From assembly GCA_902783035.1 (NCBI GenBank), contig CACZPK010000086.1, forward strand, positions 1-64,000: 64,000 nucleotides of DNA, read 5' to 3'. Within the stretch, counting starts at the first letter, position 1, and each line of letters starts with the position of its first letter. The notes below the pieces were generated by a model. That model was not told the DNA's origin. It ran no database searches and saw only the letters and a program-made list of their open reading frames with translations. Below are positions 50,440-59,800 of this stretch, piece by piece. Origin of the DNA: Oscillospiraceae bacterium (GTDB lineage Bacteria; Bacillota; Clostridia; Oscillospirales; Oscillospiraceae). The translations under genes and the position numbers were made by a program.

Positions 50440-51127
50440 ATTGCGTTTTTACTTGTATGTCCACAACCGTAAGCTTGCCGCCCGCAACGCGGAAGCGCAC
50501 ATCCATCGCGCCGAATGCCATACCGTAGACCCGCGCCGGGTCATCCTGATAGCGCGGGCGCGGATCTTGCGCCAGCACGCCGCGCAGGGCGCTGCGCTGC
50601 GCCTCCGGCACCTTAGTCAACAGTTCTGGCGGAAAGTCAACCTCCACGGTTTCCGCCCGCACAGAGGCAAAGCCGCCGCGTGCATCCGGGAAGGCGTCCG
50701 CGTAGGGAACGTAGGGCTTCACATCATAGATGGGCGTGCCGTCCATCAGGTCGGCGCCCGAGACCAGCAGCGCAGGTCCATCGGGCGCGTCCCACTCCAC
50801 CGCCTCCAGCTGCACGCAGGACAGGCCGATCGGATTGGGGCGGAACGGCGAGCGTGTGGCAAACACGCCCATGCGCTCGTTGCCGCCAAGGCGCGGCGGG
50901 CGCACGGTCGGCGACCAGCCGTCGCGCACCGCCGCCGAAAACTGCCAGATCAGCCACAGGCGGGAAAAGCCCTCGATGCCGCGCAAGGCGTCCGGGTTCC
51001 GATATGCCGGCTCGAACACGACCCGCGCACGCAGTTCCGGTACAAGCCCGCTCTGGCGCGGCACGCCGAACTTGGTCGGAAAGTCGCTCTCGATGTGGGC
51101 AATGACTTGGATTGTATGGGTTTCCAT
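50438..51127 (-). CDS. trmO: tRNA t6A37 N6-methyltransferase TrmO
   Basis: 229-residue SAM-dependent enzyme that methylates t6A at tRNA position 37. VIAHIESDFPTKFGVPRQ at the N-terminus, FSRLWLIWQF, RSPFRPNPIGLSCVQL and DGTPIYDVKPYVPYAD are the TrmO (YaeB/TsaA) signatures. The C-terminal domain is present. It follows the YitT gene by nine bases. Together with mtaB at 43.5-44.8 kb, the window holds two enzymes acting on the same modified base. Confidence 0.93.
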   Translation of the reverse strand: METHTIQVIAHIESDFPTKFGVPRQSGLVPELRARVVFEPAYRNPDALRGIEGFSRLWLIWQFSAAVRDGWSPTVRPPRLGGNERMGVFATRSPFRPNPIGLSCVQLEAVEWDAPDGPALLVSGADLMDGTPIYDVKPYVPYADAFPDARGGFASVRAETVEVDFPPELLTKVPEAQRSALRGVLAQDPRPRYQDDPARVYGMAFGAMDVRFRVAGGKLTVVDIQVKTQ

Positions 51128-51136
51128 TCGATTTCC

Positions 51137-52018
51137 TCACAAGATTTTGTGCGGGAAGTTGCCCTCAATGCGCACGCCCTCCTGCACCACGATGAACGCG
51201 TTCGGGTCCAGCTCGCGCACGGCAGCGCGCAGTTCGTCCACCTCAAACTTCGTCACGCAGACGCACAGTACACGGACGTCCTTGCCCGTATACGCGCCCA
51301 TGCCGCCCCAATAGGTTACGCCGCGGTTGACATGGCGCATGATGTTCTGAGGAAGCGCCGCATCTTCATCGTGGGTAAAAATGAGCACCTGCACGCTGAT
51401 GCCCTGCTGGTGGACGCGGTCCATAAACAGGGAGCAGAACACGTTGTAGATGATTGAGTACAGCGCCGTCTGCACATCGAAGAGGATGGCACACAGACTG
51501 TAGAGCACCGCGTTGAAACCCAGCGAAAACCGGCCGACGGTAAACCGGCTGCCGCGCTGGGCAAGCCACAATCCGACAATATCCAGCCCGCCGCTGGAGC
51601 TGCCGCAGGTCAGCGTCAGGCCAAGCCCGAACCCGCAGATGATGCCGCCGACCATGCACGACGCAAGGCGCTCTTCCAGAATCGGCGTCGCGGGCGCGGT
51701 CAAAATACTCAAAAACAGCGACGAGCTCAGGGTGCAGATCACCGTACGTATGGCAAATGCACGCCCCAGTGAGCGCCACGCCACCACGAGGATCGGAATG
51801 TTGAGCAGCAGATACAGGATACCTGCCACATCCACTCCCGGCGGGAGCGGAATGACCTGCGCCAGCAGGGTGCGGATGAGCTGGCAGACGCCCGTGATGC
51901 CGCCGCCATAGAGTTTCATCGGCACGATGAAGAAATTCATGCCGAAGCTGTTGATAAACGTGCCGATCACGGCGATCACAAGCCGCGCCCAACGGTTTTG
52001 CATGGCTTTATGGAGCAT
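51137..52018 (-). CDS. YitT family membrane protein (DUF2179)
   Basis: 293 residues: five to six hydrophobic helices (about 1-200, including GTFINSFGMNFFIVPMKLYGGGITG) followed by a cytosolic DUF2179 domain (RVLCVCVTKFEVDELRAAVRELD). The family is widespread in Firmicutes and its function is unknown, possibly transport. ATG at 52016-52018 with GAGGGG upstream; a TTG nine codons earlier is an alternative. It lies 45 bases after the pilin-like operon on the same strand, so co-transcription is possible. Confidence 0.87.
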   Translation of the reverse strand: MLHKAMQNRWARLVIAVIGTFINSFGMNFFIVPMKLYGGGITGVCQLIRTLLAQVIPLPPGVDVAGILYLLLNIPILVVAWRSLGRAFAIRTVICTLSSSLFLSILTAPATPILEERLASCMVGGIICGFGLGLTLTCGSSSGGLDIVGLWLAQRGSRFTVGRFSLGFNAVLYSLCAILFDVQTALYSIIYNVFCSLFMDRVHQQGISVQVLIFTHDEDAALPQNIMRHVNRGVTYWGGMGAYTGKDVRVLCVCVTKFEVDELRAAVRELDPNAFIVVQEGVRIEGNFPHKIL

Positions 52019-52063
52019 AATACGATACCCCTCTTTGTTCTGCAAATAGAGTCGTTGCTGTGT

Positions 52064-52687
52064 TTACGGCGGTGCGGGATCCTTTTTGTCATTGAGCGGG
52101 ATCACATGGAATGTGTCGACCAGCAGATCCTTTTCCTGATCGGCGGGACGCAAGCGCAGCGTGACCACAAATATCTTATTGACCGAATCATAGGAAGCGG
52201 AGGCGTTCGCACGCAGACGATAGCTGGTATAGGCTCTGCTGCCAAGCAGCAGATTGCCCGACAGGCTCCCGTCGCCGTTGACCTTCCCAAGCATCAGCTC
52301 GCCGTAGCGCAAGCCGTTGTCGCTGTCCGGCACAGCCTCGATATATCCGCTCTCCGTCTTTGTTGCGGAGATAAACGTGCTCAGACGGTCGCTGTTTCCC
52401 TTTTCACTGGCATAGGTCGGGCTGTAGAAGCTGACCGGGGTGGTTTCGCTCCAGTTCGTGGTGTTGGCCAGTTCGCCGCGGATCACGCTCGTCAGCGTGG
52501 AGCAAAGCACACGCGCCTCCGAGAGCATCATGGAGCGGCGGTACTGTTCCACGCCGAAGCGGATCCCCTCCGCCATGCCGAAGCTCACCAGCGAGAGAAT
52601 GAGCATGGCGATCAGCGTTTCGGCCAGCGTGAACCCGCGACGGGTGCGCGGGACCGCGGTTAGATTGTCACGATTGGATTCAGTCAT
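52064..52687 (-). CDS. Minor pilin-like protein (PilW/GspJ type)
   Basis: 207 residues. Prepilin-type N-terminus: short basic leader, RRGF cleavage site, then TLAETLIAMLILSLVSFG with the conserved Glu at +5. The remainder is a soluble beta-rich domain. By position and hydrophobic-helix pattern it fits the J/W-type minor pilins that help start pilus assembly. It overlaps the end of the preceding pilin gene by eight bases (or 14 if the ATG two codons earlier at 52691-52693 is used) and lacks its own ribosome site, so it is translationally coupled. Confidence 0.8.
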   Translation of the reverse strand: MTESNRDNLTAVPRTRRGFTLAETLIAMLILSLVSFGMAEGIRFGVEQYRRSMMLSEARVLCSTLTSVIRGELANTTNWSETTPVSFYSPTYASEKGNSDRLSTFISATKTESGYIEAVPDSDNGLRYGELMLGKVNGDGSLSGNLLLGSRAYTSYRLRANASASYDSVNKIFVVTLRLRPADQEKDLLVDTFHVIPLNDKKDPAPP

Positions 52688-53048
52688 AGTCATAGTAGTA
52701 ATAATAGCGTCCGTTGCCCAGGTCCTGTTTATACGGATGCGCAGAACCCGCCGCCGTATCCGCAATCGGCGTGTTCAACTCCGCCGACTTGGAAAGCGGC
52801 AGGATAGAGAGAAAAGGAGATGTTTCGCTGCCTTTTTCAAACGTCATCTCGACTTCCTTGCGTTGAACCGTAAACCCGCCCGATTCCATCGCACCCTGAA
52901 ACGCAACGGCTTCATTTTTGATGGCGTTGTTGGCGCGGGCCGCTGACGCCACCGCACCGGAGAGAAACAGAAACGTCAGCACGATAAGCAGCAGTGCCAC
53001 CAGAGTTTCGGGCAGGGTTTCGCCCATGCGACCGCATAATTTTCTCAT
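52680..53048 (-). CDS. Minor pilin-like protein (PilV/GspI type)
   Basis: 122 residues. N-terminus MGE-TLPETLVALLLIVLTFLFLSG: a prepilin-like helix whose processing site is G/E instead of the common G/F. An acidic residue sits at the +5 position. The C-terminus ends in a run of tyrosines and aspartates (YYYYYDYD). Small size fits an I/V-type minor pilin. ATG at 53046-53048 with GGTGAG. It lies six bases after the PilX-like gene and overlaps the next pilin gene. Confidence 0.75.
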   Translation of the reverse strand: MRKLCGRMGETLPETLVALLLIVLTFLFLSGAVASAARANNAIKNEAVAFQGAMESGGFTVQRKEVEMTFEKGSETSPFLSILPLSKSAELNTPIADTAAGSAHPYKQDLGNGRYYYYYDYD

Positions 53049-53053
53049 GGTTC

Positions 53054-53785
53054 TCACCCCTTGCTCCGATCCGGATTGGTGGACAGCGTCACCTTCCATG
53101 TCAGGCGGATTGTGTGTTTCTCTCCGATCGTAACCGTCTCCGAATAATAATACCACGTACCGTCATCCAAACGGCGTTTTCTCTGCACGACTTTTGTCAA
53201 ATTCTCCGGTGGGACGGAGGTGTCCACATTAGGCACCCACCCCGACAGATATACAATGCGTGGTTCTTCGTCATCCACAAGCGTAAGCGTACCTTCCACG
53301 GGGTATTTCCCCAAGCTCTCGCTGCCCGCCGCATCGTTTTTCTTCATGGTAAACGACAGCAGCGTATCCCGCAGCACGCCGGGATTCGAGCCGATCTTGA
53401 CGGACGCTTTGGCTGTTGCGTCCTGATAGGCGGCAGCCGCCGCCTGCTTCATAACCTCGCCGAGCAACGGATCTCCGCCCGCCTCCACCGTGCAGTCAAT
53501 GTGGTCGACGCCGTCTTCCGTTTTGTAATCCCCATGGCTCTCGTTATAGTCATAATGCTCGATCCGGATCGTCACGCCGCTCATAGCCTTGCGCGCCATA
53601 CGCGCGGCGGAGTGGAGCGTCAGATAATCCTGTTCACGCTCCCGGTCGTCATGCAGGCGGCTCACCGTCGTGGCGGCGGAGGTCAGGATCGTGATGGAAA
53701 CCATGCTCGCCACTAGGAAAAGCATCAGGGCATAGATCAGGGAAGCGCCGCGCCGGCTGTGCAGTTTTTCACGGATGCCCTTCAC
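53054..53785 (-). CDS. PilX/GspK-like minor pilin
   Basis: 243 residues. Basic N-terminus followed by RRGASLIYALMLFLVASMVSITIL, a hydrophobic helix of the PilX/GspK type. These often lack the +5 Glu, as here. The rest is a soluble domain without recognised motifs. Starts 17 bases after the giant pilin gene. K/X-type pilins cap the tip complex in related systems, so it may present the giant protein at the fibre tip. Confidence 0.75.
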   Translation of the reverse strand: MKGIREKLHSRRGASLIYALMLFLVASMVSITILTSAATTVSRLHDDREREQDYLTLHSAARMARKAMSGVTIRIEHYDYNESHGDYKTEDGVDHIDCTVEAGGDPLLGEVMKQAAAAAYQDATAKASVKIGSNPGVLRDTLLSFTMKKNDAAGSESLGKYPVEGTLTLVDDEEPRIVYLSGWVPNVDTSVPPENLTKVVQRKRRLDDGTWYYYSETVTIGEKHTIRLTWKVTLSTNPDRSKG

Positions 53786-53802
53786 GTGGCGTTCCCCCTC
53801 TC

Positions 53803-56800
53803 TCAGTCAAATGTGTAAATGGTTTGCTGCTTGTAGAGATAGACGCTCTTCGGGTCGTTGCTGAGCACCTTCCACGTGCCGTTCAGATATACCGTATCGC
53901 CGCCGCCATTGACTGCCCAGTAGGCGCACTCAAGGCTGTGGTCATACTTGCCGTATACCCAGCGTGCATAGTTAACCAGTTTATCTTCACGACGCCACTC
54001 ATTAGGATTGGTAATGATTGCCTCAGCCTTCTCGTTCAGGCCCAGATCTTTGTTCGGGCTTCGGAAAATGTAGCGACCATACTCCTCATTATTCAGATCA
54101 TTATACAGAGTATACTTGCCCTTTTCCCTGCCCTTTTCCCTGCCGTCAGGGTCAGGGAGCGTGACCGTTCCGTCCTGCGTCGCCTTCCACAGCGCATTGC
54201 CGTTTTCGCTCTCCTTCTTTTCCGCGCCCTTGGGAATGTAACGTGTGTATGTTGTGCCATCGCCGTCGAGTATATCCCTGCCGCCCGCGTCGGTCACGTT
54301 GACCTTCATGGCGTATATGTCAGGGGTATCGGTATTCCGGCGCAGGGAGAGCGCGGACTGCGCGCCCGTACCGGCATTGCTGAGAATCATGTAGTAACCG
54401 TTCTCCAGCTCATCGGCGGGCAGGAAGGCTCCGTCCATGCTCCAGCGGGCATAGAGCGTCACGTCACCCGTCAGGGCAAAGCCGCCGCCCTTCGTGTAGC
54501 CCTCGATGTTCTTCTCGACGACGTTGCCGTACGCGTCGAGCACCTTGACGCCATCCGCGAGGGAACGCGCCGTATACCAGCCGTCCAACGTCCAGCCGCC
54601 GTCCATGTTCCAATCAGACGTCTGGTAATCCGAACCGCCCGCCGTCGCAGCCTTTTCCACCTTTTTTTCGGCGGTTTTGACGGTATATTGTGCTTCCTTC
54701 GCCTCCAACGTGCCGTCCGCATGCGCCTTGAGGGTCAGGGTATAGCTGTCGGGCTCCCAAACCGCGGTAAAGACGATTGCCTCGCCCAGTGCAGGCGCAT
54801 CCACGGTGATTCCGGCATCGCCCGGGATGTCCACGCGTTTGGCGGTGATCTTTGTTCCGTCGGCCGAACGCGCAAGCGTCAGCTTCGTGTCCGCCGGGAG
54901 CGTCTCGTCGCCCAGTTTCCACCCGGTAAAGGTGTAGCCCGTTCGCGCATATCCGCATGCAGGCAGGGTCAGCGCGCCGTCGGCAAGCACGCTGACAGCA
55001 GGCGTCGCGCCCGTGGCGTCCGTCGCACCGGAGGCAAACTCCGCCCGGTAGACCGGCACGCTGGTTGCGGAAACCTTCAGCGTATACGTCTCGTTCTTGG
55101 CGTCCGTTCCCTCGCCCATCACGAAATGCGCGTTGACGGTGATCTCCACGCCACCGGGTGTCCCGCTTCCCGTATAGAGGAGCGTACCCGAGCGGTATGC
55201 ATACGTCTCACCCGTTTCGACCTTCGGCGCAATCGCCAGCACATAGGGCGCACCGGCCGTCTCCGGAGTGAGCTTGCCGTTCGCGTCCGGCGTCTGATAG
55301 GTATACTCGCTGCCGCCGGTTTCCTTGATGGTCACGCGATCTATGATCAGCTTGTCGAGCGCCTCGTCGCTCGCCGTCTCGTAGAGGAAGAAGTCCGCGC
55401 CCGCCGGCTGCGTCGTCGCCTTGTGTTCGGCCGGCGTCGCCGGATCGCTGTCCGGTTTCTGACGCCACAGCTCCTGATATGCGTCGCCGCTGCCAAGGCC
55501 GATCACGCCCAGCGTATGATCCGGAATGAACAAGACCTCACGGTACACAATGTCATTGCCCTGCTGGTCCTTGTGGTATTTAAAGGTGTACTCCGCTTCC
55601 AGCACACGGCTGCCGGCTTCCTGACTGGTAACCGGCCAGACATTCTTTTGGCCCGCTTCCGCCGTAAATTCCGTCTCGTTATTCTTATACTTGTAGGCCG
55701 CCTTGTCCGCGTCCTCGACCGGATGGAGCACCCACGTTCCGGAATCAGACGTGGAATAATCCTTTGCGCTTTCCACCGGCGTCGTGTCCGCCTTTGCGCT
55801 GAACGTCAGCGCCTTTGTCTGCCCGTGATACAGCAGCAGCTCCGTGGGCACCGACGTGACCTTGAGGTCGTGCGTCACCTCCATGACAAAGGATGCTGTA
55901 TGCTCGCCGCTCGTCACGGTAACGGTGACGGCTCCCTCCGTTTTGGCGCGAATGGGTATATCGTAGCGGCGATCGCCCATTTCGTTCTTCTGCTCTTCCG
56001 TCGTCAGGGGCTGCGCGGCAAAGCTGGCGCCGACAATCTCCGCGATACCCGCGGGTTTGAGCGTAAAGTTGCCCAACGTCAGCGGCCCCGCGCCCAGTTC
56101 GTCTTTCTTGTCATACAGATGGAAGACCTTGACGGCATAATCGACACAGTCTGCCGCGTCGGCATCGCTGACGCCCATTGCCTTCGCTTCTTCAGCGGTG
56201 CGCACCATGTCGGCAAAAACATCGATGTTATCGCGTCCGTTCTCCCAGTAGCAATGGTCGTTGGGCCACGCGCCGTAGTGGACATTGACCAAGGACGCAT
56301 TGGTCACGTTGCCGAAGGTCAGGTCGTTCTGCTGAACGACCGTCGGGAACGGGAAGTCCTTGCCGAGCAATGCGCCGTTGTTGCCCGGGAAGCTGTACTT
56401 GCCGGGGATCTCCGCGCCGTTCGGCTCCGTCGTCGTAACCGGCTTCCACGAGCCCTTGAGCGCGGCCGGCATACCGGAGGCGCTCAGCTCTTCGAACGTC
56501 ACTTTTTTCGGCAGCTCTCCGAGCAGGGTGTTGCGCACCTCATAGTAAGCCCAGGGGTTGTCGTTGTAGAGCGTGTGCTTGAGGACGTTCGCCTCGCCCA
56601 TGAGCATCTTGTAGTAGCCGAGGTCAAACCCGTCAATCTTATGTTTGCCGTCCTCGTCGTCCAGATGTGCGTCGTCAAGCGCCGCAACCAGAATGGGGTC
56701 AATCAGGCTCGTGCCGCCTCTGTATTTATAGTTTCCGGTCTTTATCTGATTCTCAACGACCGTTTCGTAATCCTCCAGCGCGATCGCGGCATAATTGTTG

Positions 56801-59800
56801 GGCGTGTTGTGTTTCTCGTCGTCGATGCTGTACCAGTTTAAAGACAGCGGCGTCTCGGTCTCCTTCTGCGCAATACCGTCGAGATAATAGCAGTTGTTGA
56901 GCGTCACCGTACTCGTTTTGGACGCACGGTCGCCGACACTGGCAAAGTAGGTCACCAGCCGGATCGTTCCCTCCACCTTGGGCAGTTTCGTATAGGTATA
57001 GCAGTTGGTAAAGGTCGCGTCCGCGTCTCTGGTTTCGTTGTCGCTCCTTCCGCCGAAATTGCTGAATACGGTGGACGCGCATCCGCCGGAAAAGCCGCCG
57101 ACAAAATACAGCACGTTCTGATTGCGCTTGAGTTTACTAAATGCGTCAAGTTTCTCCGTGGGTCTCGAAACCGAGGTTCCATAGACCTCGTTGATCGTTT
57201 GCTCGGCGAATGTGATGCTGCCGCCGGTATAGCACTCCTCCGCTCTGCCCTGCGTGGAACCCGTCATGCCGCCGACGCGGATGTAATCGCCGAACTGCGC
57301 GTGTCCAAACGCGTGCGTACACTCCATCCTGATGTCCGTAACAGCGGAGCAGCGCTCCAGGTTCACCGCCGAAAGGCCGATCATACCGCCGATATTGCCG
57401 CGGGTCTCGACCTTGTTCGCAGCCTGGCCGGACTCGCGAGGGTTGGCGCTGGTGTCGATCAGGGTGTAGCCGGCGATGGCGCAGTTTTCGATCACGTTGG
57501 TCGGTTTCTGGTCGACGTCGGTCGGTTTCTTGTCGACCTCGTACTCATAGGCAATGGCAATCATCCCGCCCAGCGCATAAGCAAAGTTCTTCGTACCCGT
57601 ATTGGCATTGGTCGTGCGCTCGATCGCGGTGTTGCGGTTGCTGTAAAGAACGATGTTCTTGATGTTTGCGCCGACCGTCACGCCGAACAGGCCGGCGGTC
57701 AGGCTGTCGGTCTTGATATGGATATTCTGGATCTTGTAGCTCTGCCCGTCGTAATAGCTGCCAAACCACGCGGGCAGTTTGGCCACGCCGATGTGTGAGT
57801 CCACGCCCGCAACAGGCGTAAACGAAGTATCTGTCCCCGAAGAGCCGATATCATGCGTCTGGCGCCAGCGGAGATCAATGAGCTCCTTGTTGCCCGCGTT
57901 GCTCTTGGTAACTCTTCCGGAGCTGCATGTATACACAAGATACGGGAACTGGCTGTAGTTGTTGTTATTTACCAGTTGATCCGTGCTCTTCTCGGTGTAA
58001 TTCCAGTTGAGGTACTGCAGCTGCTGCGTCGAGCGGATCTCAAAGGGGTTTCCCTTGATATCGATCCCTTTTTCATCCTGCTCCGTTTGTCCGATGTCCT
58101 TGTGGAAATCGTTTGCAAAGCCGTCCTCCGCCTCCGCGACGGCAGCCTGGTCGACATGTCCCACCATCTTGATGGCGTTGGCAAAGAAGGGCGCAATGCA
58201 GTACTGCTCCTCCTGTGCGCCGTAGGAAAGCGTCCAGGTGCCGTACGTTGCTCCATCCGCATGGAGATAGAGGTAGCTCTTGTCCCCGCCCTCACCGACG
58301 GGCACCTCCGTCTCGGTGCGCGTGGTGTAGGGGTAGAACGCATAATCCGACATCTGCTTTTGCAGCGCTTCGGCCGCGGCAGCGTTGAAATCGCCCGGTT
58401 TGAAAACGCCCGGTTGGCTGACGTCCATGCTGGACGCAATGCCCGTGCTTTTGACGGCGACGCCGTTCTTGTGCTCATCGTCCGCCAGCGTATAGTAACC
58501 GTAGCCAAACTCAGTGATCACGCCGCCGTCGTCGTGCGCGATGCAAAGCGTGGTGCCGGCCATCGCCTTGTTGCCCTCGGTACCGGCAAAGGTCAGGTGA
58601 TAGCCGTCGTTGGAGCCGCCCTCTTCGTGTTCCCAATAGAACACGCCCATCGTGCCCAGCGCCCCTTCACTCTGCCAATCGCCGTAGTGAATCCAGGCGC
58701 CGTTCTTCCGCACGACCGCGCGATAGGGATATTCGGCCCCTTCCGAATTTGTGTGGTTATAGCTGTGATCCTCATCGGCGTATCCCTGTCCCTGCATGGC
58801 GCGGAGCCCCTCGGCGTAGATCGCATCGCCCGCGGTAATGCTCGGATCGGCCGTGTAAGAGCGCAGCTTCTTGCTGTATTCACACGTAACGTTGCTCAGA
58901 TAGCAGCACGATCTGACATAGCCGCTCAACGGCGCAAAGCCGTAAGACTCCGCGGCGTTGCCGTTGGCAACGAGCGAAACCGCGCAGTAGCTGTCGTTGA
59001 TGGTGCCGTCATTATAACCCGCAAAGCCTGCGATGCGCACACGGCCGTCCTGCGTGTCCGCCGCCTCAATGTGCCCGATGGCATAGCAGGTCGTGATCCT
59101 GCCGTCTTTCTCGTTTCGTCCGACCAGTCCGCCGAGCGCCACATCGGCGTCGTACGCGGAAACGCGGATCGTGGGACAATCGGCGGAGCTGTTGTAGATG
59201 CTGCCGTTGTTGCCGCCTACCAGTCCGCCCGCATACAGCTTGCTGTTCGGGTAAGCGTGGAGCGTGCCGTCCGAGCCGGCCACATAGTACCCCGCCACGG
59301 CGCAGTTGTGAATGGTGCCGCCCGCGTTATAGCCGGTCAGAATGCCCATGTAGACCTTATTGTTGATGCCCATGTTGGTCTCACGCTGGACATAATAGGT
59401 GTTCAGCCCGCTCGTATCGTAATCCGTTACCAGCGCAATGTTTTTCAATTCACCCGTCAGGTAGCCGAACAGTCCGATGTTGTCGGCATGGTTGGAAATG
59501 ATGCTGACATGCTCAATGGTAAATCCGCGGCCGTCATAGATCGCCTGGAACGGCGTCGAAGCCGAAGCGCCGATCGGCTCCTGCGCGCTGATATTCCCGC
59601 TCGTCCCGGCGTAGTTCGTCCAAAGATACGTCGCATAGTCAACGTCCCTCTCCTGCCGGAACGTCCAGCCCGCCGTGGGCGCGGAATACTTTGCGTAATA
59701 GCGGCTCATGCTGTACAGGTGCCGCGCGGAGCGCACGAAAGCCGTCCCGTCGGGCGCACCCACCGACCTGGCAAAATGGGGATTGAAGGGATACGATTTG